DNA of 64,000 nucleotides from a bacterium (GTDB lineage Bacteria > BMS3Abin14). The DNA lies in assembly GCA_029210965.1 (NCBI GenBank), contig JARGFZ010000001.1, forward strand, positions 234,449-298,448, in the 5' to 3' direction. Position numbers and translations under genes: made by a program. The notes under the pieces are model-generated. The model saw nothing but the letters and a program-made list of their open reading frames with translations, did not search any database and was not told the origin of the DNA. This document shows, piece after piece, positions 32,318 to 39,773 of the stretch. Positions within the stretch are counted from its first letter, which is position 1, and each line of letters begins with the position of its first letter.

Positions 32318-33160
32318 TCAGTGCATGGGCATGGCTCCCCCGGAGGGGTCGCCGTCGTAGGGTCTGAGAACCAGATCGATCCCCTCCAGGAACTGGCCTT
32401 GCTCCACCAGAACGGAATGGTCGGAAGATCCCTCATACCGCGCAAAAGGCTCGTCCGGCTGGGGCATCTTCATAGCGTAAAACCGTCCGGCCAGCCAGTA
32501 CTGCCCTCCCTTGGGGAGGTAGAGGGTATAGTATCCTTCATCGTCTGTAAGGGTAGAAGCAAAATCAGGAGCTCGCTGCATGTCATCATCGGCATAACCC
32601 ATAACAAAGGTCCCGGGGATATGTTCCCCGTCCTCGTTCAGAAGCTTTCCCCTGACCCCTGTATCCGTTACTTTCATGGCAGCTGTCAGCCCCTGGAAGA
32701 ACATGGGCTCTTCAAGTTTTACAAGTTCAAAATCGCACGTCTGATACTTACCCTTCTTGATGACAATGGGCTTTCGGGCAGGCTTGTGGTCGTACCAGTC
32801 CCCTTTGAACAGGGGGCCATAGTTCAAACCGCTGGCCCTTTTACGTGCCCCGATGTAGTACTTTCCCGGCGGAAGATCCAGCTTGTAGGTCCCGTCCTCT
32901 GCCGATCCGTGGCTTACCCAGTCTGTGATCCCGATGATCCCCAACTGGGCAGCCCTTGTCTCCATTTTCCCCACGTAGCCATAAACGTAAGCCTTGTGGA
33001 CAGGAGCACCGGTACTTTTCATCACGATCCTGCCCTTGATACCCGATTTTTTTGGGGTCATCTCCCTGGCGGAGCCCAGGGCGGGATAACCGCACACAAT
33101 GACCACAGCAAGGAACAGGATCGGAGCAGTAAACCATGATCCAGACTTTTGAGACATCAT
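32318..33160 (-). CDS. Secreted carboxypeptidase-regulatory-like domain protein, paralogue 1
   Basis: A 280-residue exported protein: signal peptide (about 1-32, ending ALGSA), then two Ig-like/carboxypeptidase-regulatory (transthyretin-like) repeats. The first starts SGIKGRIVMKSTGAPVHKAYVY and holds GSAEDGTYKLDLPPGKYYIGARKRASGLNYGP. The second starts TGVRGKLLNEDGEHIPGTFVMGY and holds DDEGYYTLYLPKGGQYWL. It shares order and many residues with the gene upstream, so the two arose by tandem duplication. The role is unknown; such domains often bind sugars, protein partners or the cell surface. Near the HAO-like cytochrome they may serve a periplasmic or surface redox complex. Confidence 0.75.
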   Translation of the reverse strand: MMSQKSGSWFTAPILFLAVVIVCGYPALGSAREMTPKKSGIKGRIVMKSTGAPVHKAYVYGYVGKMETRAAQLGIIGITDWVSHGSAEDGTYKLDLPPGKYYIGARKRASGLNYGPLFKGDWYDHKPARKPIVIKKGKYQTCDFELVKLEEPMFFQGLTAAMKVTDTGVRGKLLNEDGEHIPGTFVMGYADDDMQRAPDFASTLTDDEGYYTLYLPKGGQYWLAGRFYAMKMPQPDEPFARYEGSSDHSVLVEQGQFLEGIDLVLRPYDGDPSGGAMPMH

Positions 33161-33206
33161 TTTCCCCTATATCTACCCAAACCCGTCCCCAGAGCCAGAC
33201 CGGACC

Positions 33207-34031
33207 TCAGTAAGGCGTGTACCCTGCCGGGACCTGGGAGGAGAAGGGCTTGAGGATTATCTGGATTCCCTCCACGAAACTGTTTTCGGTCGCCAGCAGT
33301 GAGTGGTCATCGGAACCATCATACCGGCCCACAAGCTCACCAGGCTCGGGAGCCCCACGCGCATGGGACCTGGCACCAATATACCATTTTCCACCGGCAG
33401 GAAGATAAAGAGTAAAGCTGCCGTCATCGGCGGTTAAGGTGGAAACGAAATCAGGCAGGCGCCTCATATCGCTGGTTCTGTAAGCCGTTGCGAAGGCCCC
33501 GGGCACCGCCTCCCCATCTTCATCAAAGACCCTTCCCCGGACACCTGTCCCGGTTTTTCTCTGGCCTTCAGTGAAAACCTGGAAGAACATGGGTTCACTA
33601 AGCGTTTCCAGTTCAAAATCCTTTTCAAGGACCCCGCCTTCTGGAATTTTCAATGCCTGCTGTTCAAACCGGTGATCGTAGAGGTCCCCCGACACGATGG
33701 GTCCATAGTTCGCACCTGACAGCCTCTTCCTGGCAACAATATAATACTCCCCGGGGGGTAGTTTCAGAAAATAGGAGCCGTCCTCGGCCGAACCTTTGCT
33801 GACATGATCGGCGACACCGATAAGGTTCTTGCTGTAATCGGTGTAGGCGTAAATATGAGTTCCCTGTACCGGCTGTCGGGTCCCCTTCAGGACAACCCGG
33901 CCGCTGACCCCGGGGCCGTCCGATGCCATTGGGTCTGCCTCCGGCAGGGATCTGGAAAGGGTCTGACATCCCGCACCCATGAAGAGTAAAATCGCCAGCG
34001 GGACCAGCAATGCTCTTTTGGTTTTACTCAT
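33207..34031 (-). CDS. Carboxypeptidase-regulatory-like lipoprotein, paralogue 2
   Basis: A 274-residue paralogue of the next gene. It has a lipoprotein signal (LLFMGAGC, lipid-bearing Cys about 22) where the other has a plain signal peptide. Repeat 1 has GVSGRVVLKGTRQPVQGTHIYAY and GSAEDGSYFLKLPPGEYYIVARKRLSGANYGP. Repeat 2 has TGVRGRVFDEDGEAVPGAFATAY and ADDGSFTLYLPAGGKWYIGAR. The ATG at 34031 has GGGGGAG four bases upstream; the frame to 34079 has none. One copy anchored in the membrane and one free suggests a complex or division of labour. Confidence 0.75.
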   Translation of the reverse strand: MSKTKRALLVPLAILLFMGAGCQTLSRSLPEADPMASDGPGVSGRVVLKGTRQPVQGTHIYAYTDYSKNLIGVADHVSKGSAEDGSYFLKLPPGEYYIVARKRLSGANYGPIVSGDLYDHRFEQQALKIPEGGVLEKDFELETLSEPMFFQVFTEGQRKTGTGVRGRVFDEDGEAVPGAFATAYRTSDMRRLPDFVSTLTADDGSFTLYLPAGGKWYIGARSHARGAPEPGELVGRYDGSDDHSLLATENSFVEGIQIILKPFSSQVPAGYTPY

Positions 34032-34087
34032 CGCACTCCCCCATTTCCCTGTAAACAGCGGATGCCATTTATGCACCATGATCAGCC

Positions 34088-34531
34088 TTACTGGATGAAG
34101 GTGGCCTGGATGGTTTTGTCAGCGAGAATAATATTAACGGGGCTTGAAAGATCAAAAAATGGCTCTAAAAACAGATACCCCTGGTAAACAAACCCTTCCT
34201 TGTCACCGTCAGTTTGACAATAGAACTTCTTGACCAGGCACAGGACTGGTCTTAGGCTGATACGCCCCTGGGTGAATTCAAAAGGACGGTAGAAAGCATA
34301 CTTGTCGGCACACTGGATCTGCCACTTGAGGATGTGCCCTTTCTCCTTGATCTTTGCCAGGATCTGGGCTTCAGCATCGGGGTCGTAAGAGAAGATGATC
34401 GATACATCCCTGTCCCCGGAAGGCCTTTTAATAATATAGGCAACATCAGCGATCAGTGGTGCGCAGAGGAAAATCAGCAAGAACAGGGAAAGGATGATGA
34501 GCCGGGGGAGCCGTTTCGACTGTGAAGTCAT
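34088..34531 (-). CDS. Exported protein of unknown function
   Basis: A 147-residue protein with an N-terminal signal or anchor helix (LIILSLFLLIFLCAPLIA) and a short domain with a pair of cysteines (CADKY, CLVKKFYC) and no motif I recognise. The ATG at 34531 has GGAGG five bases upstream. It is the first gene of the set that includes the paralogous secreted pair, so it probably works with them. Confidence 0.6.
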   Translation of the reverse strand: MTSQSKRLPRLIILSLFLLIFLCAPLIADVAYIIKRPSGDRDVSIIFSYDPDAEAQILAKIKEKGHILKWQIQCADKYAFYRPFEFTQGRISLRPVLCLVKKFYCQTDGDKEGFVYQGYLFLEPFFDLSSPVNIILADKTIQATFIQ

Positions 34532-34896
34532 TTTCACCTCCATACGGGATGTTGCTCAAACTTGATGACTTCGCAAAAAGTCATCAATGCGCCCCGCGCG
34601 GGGCGCCCAAATCAATGACTTACTCCGTAAGTCATTGATTTGTAAGGAAAGGAAAAACGACGCTTTTCCCTTTCCGTGGAGCGAAAAGTCCCGGATTGGA
34701 CTTTTTGCGACTCTATCAAACTTGAATCTACCGATGAATAGCAACATCCCGTGTGTTTGCCTGTATTATTTCAGGCAAAACAACCTCTTACTGCAAAATA
34801 TCCTTCGTATTGCATCTCCACAAAGTTCCAAATCGTTTCAAACCCAAGATGTGGTCTACAAGTTGAATAAAAAAAAGCAGGCTCGTTGGTTTTCTT
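34532..34896. other. 365-bp gap dominated by a hairpin element
   Basis: It contains full copy B of the five-hairpin element (34566-34715) with flanking direct repeats. The remaining 180 bp on the right are A+T-rich and show no gene. Confidence 0.6.
34566..34715 (+). repeat. Five-hairpin intergenic element, copy B
   Basis: A 150-bp element. Hairpins in order: ATGACTT/AAGTCAT, GCGCCCCG/CGGGGCGC, AATCAATGACTTAC/GTAAGTCATTGATT, GGAAAGG.../...CCTTTCC and AAAAGTCC/GGACTTTT. The ends carry TCGCAAAAAGTC and its complement GACTTTTTGCGA. TCAAACTTGA occurs directly on both sides (34556-34565 and 34716-34725). Confidence 0.8.
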
Positions 34897-35295
34897 TTAT
34901 CTGAATAGCGGGAGGTTCAGGATCCATTCGATCTCGAAGAGCTCCCCTACGGTCCCAAGACCCAGAAGAAAAACGTAAAGTACGAGAAGGCCAAGGAGAA
35001 AGTTCTCCTTGTTCTGGCCAAGCCAGGAATCTGCTGCCACGGCAGCCTTGGGCTGACGGCCGGGAGTATTCTTCTTTTGACCAGGTTTCTTTCGGGAAGA
35101 AGGCAAAGGTGTTGTCAAGATCTGGCTGTCATCAATAGGTGACTCCGGAGGGTGAAGATCTTCAGGTTCTCCAGGTCCCGAGTCTTGTGCTATCTGGATA
35201 TCTTCGGCTGATTCGGTCGTCAGAAGGCTCTCGTCCTTTTGAAAATCCCCTGCCAGCTGTTTTCGCTTCTTTATCTCTTTTTTTCTTTTCGACAT
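34897..35295 (-). CDS. Small tail-anchored-like membrane protein of unknown function
   Basis: A 132-residue protein. Residues 1-95 are charged, Pro- and Lys-rich and probably disordered (MSKRKKEIKKRKQLAGDF ... SSRKKPGQKKNTPGRQPK). Residues about 100-120 form one membrane helix (FLLGLLVLYVFLLGLGTVG), followed by ELFEIEWILNLPLFR. No family recognised. It is framed by two oppositely oriented copies of the five-hairpin element (34566-34715 and 35362-35517), which may mean that the gene was moved with them. Confidence 0.55.
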   Translation of the reverse strand: MSKRKKEIKKRKQLAGDFQKDESLLTTESAEDIQIAQDSGPGEPEDLHPPESPIDDSQILTTPLPSSRKKPGQKKNTPGRQPKAAVAADSWLGQNKENFLLGLLVLYVFLLGLGTVGELFEIEWILNLPLFR

Positions 35296-35361
35296 AGTTG
35301 TTATCCAGGGCCTGGAAATGAGTTAATTTTTAAATTGCGATTTGCTTTACCCTTTAACCTT

Positions 35362-35517
35362 GATAAAATCGCAAAAAGTCCAATCCGGGACTTTTCGCTC
35401 CACGGAAAGGGAAAAACGTCGTTTTCCCTTTCCTTACAAATCAATGACTTACAGTGAGAATCATTGATTTGGGCGCCCCGCGTGGGGCGCATTGATGGAC
35501 TTTTTGCGTGTCCATCA
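35362..35517 (-). repeat. Five-hairpin intergenic element, copy C
   Basis: A 156-bp element in reverse orientation to copy B. Hairpin 1 has ATGGAC/GTCCAT where B has ATGACTT/AAGTCAT; hairpin 4 has AAAGGGAAAA/TTTTCCCTTT. It is bracketed by ACCCTTTAACCTT (35349-35361) and ACCCTTAACCTT (35518-35529). Confidence 0.8.
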
Positions 35518-35548
35518 ACCCTTAACCTTTGGGTTTCTCTTATTTATA

Positions 35549-37252
35549 TCATCTGCCGGCCTTATCTTCCAGCATCAAGAGGGCTTTGCGCCCCGCGGGG
35601 GTTTTTTCCTTGTCAACATAGGTCCTTATGGCCGGTATGGTGGATATCTCCCCGATCTGGCCGATAATGACCGCCACCTTATCCTTGAGATCAATTGACT
35701 GCAGGGGAGAAATGAGAACCTCCATGAGAGTGCCTAAAGCCGGAACTCCGATCATGTGTATGGCGTTACGGGCTTCACTTTCCAGGGCCTCAAGGTTCAA
35801 TTTCCCAACCAGGAAGGGGATGGCGGTCTCGTCACCCAGTTCACCAAAATGTCTGATAGCCTCAACTGGATCGCGGCCGAATTCCAGTTTTTCGGCCCAC
35901 AGTTCGAACTCATCAATATAGGGAACAAACTCGCCAGCCAGTTTCCCCCCTGGATAGGCGGCCAGGAAATCCTGGTAAGCATAGACCTTCCCGATCTGCC
36001 TGGCTTTCAGAAAAGCACGAACTTCAGAAATACCGGTGACCAGAGTGGTTCCTTTGAAACTGCTGAGGAAATCCCGGAAGGCCTCCTCAGTCCCCTCATC
36101 CCACGCCTTTTTGAAAAGAAGTTCCTCCTCCTTTTTCCTCGCTTTGGCACCGTATCGGCTGGTTGGATATTTTTTCTGGAACTGGCGGAAAGCATCAACG
36201 GTTCCGGTCAGCTCTGCCAGTCTGTACCGGCTCTCGTCCAGTGCCTCAATAACCGCCTTGCGGTTCTCACTGTCGGGGTATTTTTTCAGAAACTCTTCAA
36301 ATCGTGATTCTCCGCCCAGCTTCATGGCCTGCGTAAACTCGAACTCTTCCATGATCACGATCCCCATCCCCGGTATGACCTGAGTTAACTTCTCCGGAGA
36401 AATAGCCACGGAGTAGGAGGAGGTGGAGAAAACCTCACCAACTGAGATCACCGCGATCAAGGATCCGCGGTTATCAATAACAGCGTAATTTTCATTTTCC
36501 TTGACACCGTCCCTCCATCCGGCGCCTATTACCACCCGGGAGGTTAAAGGGTGAACCCTTTCCACGACCCAGCTGGCTGCGGCCTGGGCGGGCAGCAGCC
36601 ATAGCAGCAGAAAAACCATCAAGGTCGTCGAACCGGTCCGGTCCTTGCCGGCAGCTGCAGGGGGGGGAGGTTTAAACCTCGTGAAAATAAGAGGCTGAGC
36701 TACAAGTCCGATAAGCAGGCATGCAGCAAAGGTCCACCTGCCCCCCCCTATAGCCCATGTGCAGAGGAAGCTGCCGACAACAGATGTGAGCAGAAGTGCG
36801 AAAACTCGCTCAAACAGGAGGAACAGAATACCACCGATGAGTCCAACGAGAATATCCATGGCATCGATTCGACCGAACCGGAATGCGGTATCGGACAAAG
36901 CACCCCCTGTCATAAAAACGGAAAATGTTTGGGAGAGCAGAAGCCCGGTTCCCAGTCCACTGAAAAAAACCAGCAGTCTCCGGAACTTTGAGGCGAGGAA
37001 CACCCCTGTGAGAACCAAAAGTGCGAGTATCAGAAGGCCAGCCGTTCCAGGATGTTCCCTGAGCCCTGGAAGCTGGACCAGGGTGTCTGACACCGCCATC
37101 CAGACCGCCAGACCAGCAGTTGCCCCGAGCACGGTATAAAAATATCTGTAGGCAGCGAGCCCGAAAGCCAGAAAAAAAGTGCCCCCAAGGAGCACCGCTA
37201 ATCTGATTGAATCCACCTGACCCTCCGAAAAAGCGTTCTCGATGAGGACCAA
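35549..37252 (-). CDS. Large membrane protein with TPR-like and HEAT-like repeats, unknown function
   Basis: A 567-residue protein. Residues 15-210 hold about seven hydrophobic helices resembling a small membrane domain (LGGTFFLAFGLAAYRYFYT ... FLCTWAIGGGRWTF). One more helix (about 220-240) is followed by a soluble part with helical repeats of tetratricopeptide type (FEEFLKKYPDSENRKAVIEAL, FRQFQKKYPTSRYGAKARK) and HEAT-like helices near the end (ETAIPFLVGKLNLEALESEARNAIHMIG). It begins 12 bp after purF ends, with TTG as the only plausible start, so it may ride on the pur transcript. The function is unknown. Confidence 0.6.
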   Translation of the reverse strand: MVLIENAFSEGQVDSIRLAVLLGGTFFLAFGLAAYRYFYTVLGATAGLAVWMAVSDTLVQLPGLREHPGTAGLLILALLVLTGVFLASKFRRLLVFFSGLGTGLLLSQTFSVFMTGGALSDTAFRFGRIDAMDILVGLIGGILFLLFERVFALLLTSVVGSFLCTWAIGGGRWTFAACLLIGLVAQPLIFTRFKPPPPAAAGKDRTGSTTLMVFLLLWLLPAQAAASWVVERVHPLTSRVVIGAGWRDGVKENENYAVIDNRGSLIAVISVGEVFSTSSYSVAISPEKLTQVIPGMGIVIMEEFEFTQAMKLGGESRFEEFLKKYPDSENRKAVIEALDESRYRLAELTGTVDAFRQFQKKYPTSRYGAKARKKEEELLFKKAWDEGTEEAFRDFLSSFKGTTLVTGISEVRAFLKARQIGKVYAYQDFLAAYPGGKLAGEFVPYIDEFELWAEKLEFGRDPVEAIRHFGELGDETAIPFLVGKLNLEALESEARNAIHMIGVPALGTLMEVLISPLQSIDLKDKVAVIIGQIGEISTIPAIRTYVDKEKTPAGRKALLMLEDKAGR

Positions 37253-37264
37253 AGATCCTGCCGT

Positions 37265-38698
37265 TTATACATGGGTTATCCTCTGGGTCCAGAGAGACAT
37301 CTGGGTGTCATCCCGCGGGAACGCCACCGGATAGTCCCCCGAGAAGCAGGCTTCGCAAAAACCGGTGGAATCCGGTGACAGGTCCGGTCTCACGGCACTT
37401 CTTACCCCTTCGAGGCTCAGGTATCCGAGAGAATCGGCTGTAATGTAGCGTCTGGTCTCCTCTACATCGTGGCTGTAAGCGATGAGTTCCTGATGGGTAG
37501 GGGTATCGATCCCATAAAAACATGGATTAACGGTGGGGGGAGAGCTTATCCTCATGTGGACCTCGGCGGCTCCGGCGGCCCGGACCATTTTCACGATCTT
37601 GCGGCTGGTGGTTCCCCGAACGATGGAATCGTCAATGAGAACCACCCGTTTGCCTTCAATGGTTTCCCTGCAGGGGTTGAGCTTGAGCTTTACACCGAAA
37701 TGGCGGATAGACTGGCTCGGTTCAATAAAGGTTCTACCGATGTAGTGGTTGCGAATAAGTCCCCATTCAAGGGGGATCCCCATCCCTTCCGCGTAGCCAA
37801 TGGCGGCGGGAACACCCGAGTCAGGTACAGCGATGACCACATCGGCGGCCACCGGCGCCTCACGGGCAAGTTGGAGCCCGAGTCTTTTCCTGGCGCCATA
37901 GACGCTGATACCGTCAAGAACGCTGTCGGGTCGGGCAAAATAAATATACTCAAAGATGCAGGGCGATGCTTTCATTTTGGGGAAGGGAAAAAGGGATGTG
38001 ACTCCATCCTGGTCTACCATAACGATCTCGCCGGGGCTTACATCCCTCACGTACTCGGCTTCAATAAGATCAAGGGCACAGGTCTCTGAAGTAAAGACCC
38101 AGGAATCGCCCAATCGGCCCATGGCCAGGGGGCGAAACCCCCTGGGATCCCTCACCGCAATGAGTCTCTTTTCCGTCAGTATCAACAGGGAATAGGCCCC
38201 CCTTATCTGGTTGAGGGTCTCTACAAGCCTGTCCAGGATGTGCCCGCCGCGGGACTTGGCCATGAGATGGACAATGACCTCAGTGTCCGAACTGGACTGG
38301 AAGATCGCACCTGATTCTTCCAGATCCTGGCGGATCTCCTGGGCGTTGACCAGGTTCCCGTTGTGGGCAACTGCGAGGCCTCCCCTGGCGTAGGTAACCG
38401 ATATGGGCTGAATATTCTCTAACAGACTCTCACCGGCGGTAGAGTAGCGGTTGTGGCCGATAGCCGCCCTGCCTGGAAGTTTGTCGATAACGGCAGGTGT
38501 AAAGATATCATTCACGAGACCCATCTGCCCATGGCGATAGATCCGGGAACCGTCCGTGGTAGCAATACCGGCGCTCTCCTGACCGCGGTGCTGTAGTGCG
38601 TGCAGTCCCAGATAGGTCATATTGGCGGCCTCCGGATGCCCGAAGATACCAAATACGCCACACTCGTCATGAAATTTATCGAAAGGGTCTACTGTCAT
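37265..38698 (-). CDS. purF: Amidophosphoribosyltransferase PurF
   Basis: First committed enzyme of purine synthesis: PRPP plus glutamine gives phosphoribosylamine. After a 12-residue propeptide ([12 protein letters not shown]) comes the nucleophile Cys in CGVFGIFG, then glutaminase segments ([19 protein letters not shown]) and the PRPP-binding loop [14 protein letters not shown]. Cysteines in the C-terminal half ([14 protein letters not shown]) match those that hold the 4Fe-4S cluster of the B. subtilis type. ATG at 38698 is chosen from conservation; the open frame to 38770 covers a GTGCAC repeat. About 477 residues, normal for the family. Confidence 0.96.
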   Translation of the reverse strand: MTVDPFDKFHDECGVFGIFGHPEAANMTYLGLHALQHRGQESAGIATTDGSRIYRHGQMGLVNDIFTPAVIDKLPGRAAIGHNRYSTAGESLLENIQPISVTYARGGLAVAHNGNLVNAQEIRQDLEESGAIFQSSSDTEVIVHLMAKSRGGHILDRLVETLNQIRGAYSLLILTEKRLIAVRDPRGFRPLAMGRLGDSWVFTSETCALDLIEAEYVRDVSPGEIVMVDQDGVTSLFPFPKMKASPCIFEYIYFARPDSVLDGISVYGARKRLGLQLAREAPVAADVVIAVPDSGVPAAIGYAEGMGIPLEWGLIRNHYIGRTFIEPSQSIRHFGVKLKLNPCRETIEGKRVVLIDDSIVRGTTSRKIVKMVRAAGAAEVHMRISSPPTVNPCFYGIDTPTHQELIAYSHDVEETRRYITADSLGYLSLEGVRSAVRPDLSPDSTGFCEACFSGDYPVAFPRDDTQMSLWTQRITHV

Positions 38699-38756
38699 TA
38701 TATGCTCACTTGCTCCTGGCGCTGGGCTGAAATCGGCGCTTCGTTTCCAGGGTTCA

Positions 38757-38788
38757 GTGCACTGGTGCACCGGTGCACAGGTGCACTT
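38757..38788. repeat. Four GTGCAC palindromes at exact 8-bp spacing, copy 2
   Basis: GTGCAC at 38757, 38765, 38773 and 38781, each followed by a dinucleotide (TG, CG, AG, TT). It lies 60-90 bp upstream of the purF start, between purQ and purF. Same design as 1265-1296. Confidence 0.75.
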
Positions 38789-38824
38789 TTAAGGCTTCCT
38801 GATAGACAATAACAGGTTTGGCTG

Positions 38825-39646
38825 TCAGAGAGCCTGAATAACATACTCATAGGCGTTCCGAAAAATTGCAACACCTGCACCCTCCTCTGGAAGATCTTCC
38901 CGTGTCCACCTTGGGTGGTTCACTCTGTGAAGGTAGGCTTCCGGATGAGGCATTAAACCAAAAAGGAGCCCAGAGGGGGAACAAACACCCGCCACCCCTT
39001 CAATGGAACCGTTGGGGTTGCCCGGATAAGTCATTGTGGCTTTTCCCGTTGCCGCATCCATGTAGCGCACTGTCAAAAGCCGTCGGGCCTTGAGTTGTTC
39101 CAGTATCTGACCGTCTTTCACCGTGAACTTCCCTTCCCCATGCCTCACTGGAAGAGGAACATGCTGAATACCCTTTGTGAAAATACAGGGAGAGTCCTCA
39201 TCTACCAGAAGGGTCACCCACCTGTCCTCAAACCGTCCTGAATCGTTGAAGGTAAGGGTTGCGGTGCGATCAAGCCCGCCGTCCAGGCCGGGAAGAAGAC
39301 CCATTTTCACCATGAGTTGAAAACCGTTGCATACACCCAGGATCGGTTTCCCGGCGGTGATAAACCTTGAGATCTGTTCCAGGACCCTTTCTCCGTCACC
39401 GGCAACTACAGCGTACTTGAGACGGTTGGCGTGGACCATGGCCGATCCCAGGTCATCCCCGTCCAGGAAACCTCCAGTAAGGTTCAAAAACTGATAGCTG
39501 TCCAGGGTGACCTCACCAGAAAGGATCCAGGAAAAATGGACGATATCAGCGTGGAAACCTCCAAGACGGCAAGCCTGGGCAGCCTCCCTTTCGCAGTTGG
39601 TCCCGTTACCGGTAATCACTATGGCGCGTGGTGGGGTGATACTCAT
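38825..39646 (-). CDS. purQ: Phosphoribosylformylglycinamidine synthase, glutaminase subunit PurQ
   Basis: Class I glutamine amidotransferase of 273 residues that feeds ammonia to PurL for FGAM synthesis. The nucleophile elbow is LGVCNGFQLM (catalytic Cys about 105); the His-Glu pair is in LMPHPEAYLHR near residue 240. The N-terminal ITGNGTNCEREAA is typical. It lies 127 bp after purL in the same direction, consistent with a PurL-PurQ complex. Confidence 0.95.
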   Translation of the reverse strand: MSITPPRAIVITGNGTNCEREAAQACRLGGFHADIVHFSWILSGEVTLDSYQFLNLTGGFLDGDDLGSAMVHANRLKYAVVAGDGERVLEQISRFITAGKPILGVCNGFQLMVKMGLLPGLDGGLDRTATLTFNDSGRFEDRWVTLLVDEDSPCIFTKGIQHVPLPVRHGEGKFTVKDGQILEQLKARRLLTVRYMDAATGKATMTYPGNPNGSIEGVAGVCSPSGLLFGLMPHPEAYLHRVNHPRWTREDLPEEGAGVAIFRNAYEYVIQAL

Positions 39647-39773
39647 TTATGACTCCGTTAAATTCGTTTGACGCGGCGACGCGATGACGCGGGGACGCGG
39701 AGAAAAATCAGACGTGGTGCGGTCCTTCCCCGTGTCTCGGTGTCTCCGTGTCTCCGTGTCCTGCAGCGGCCTC

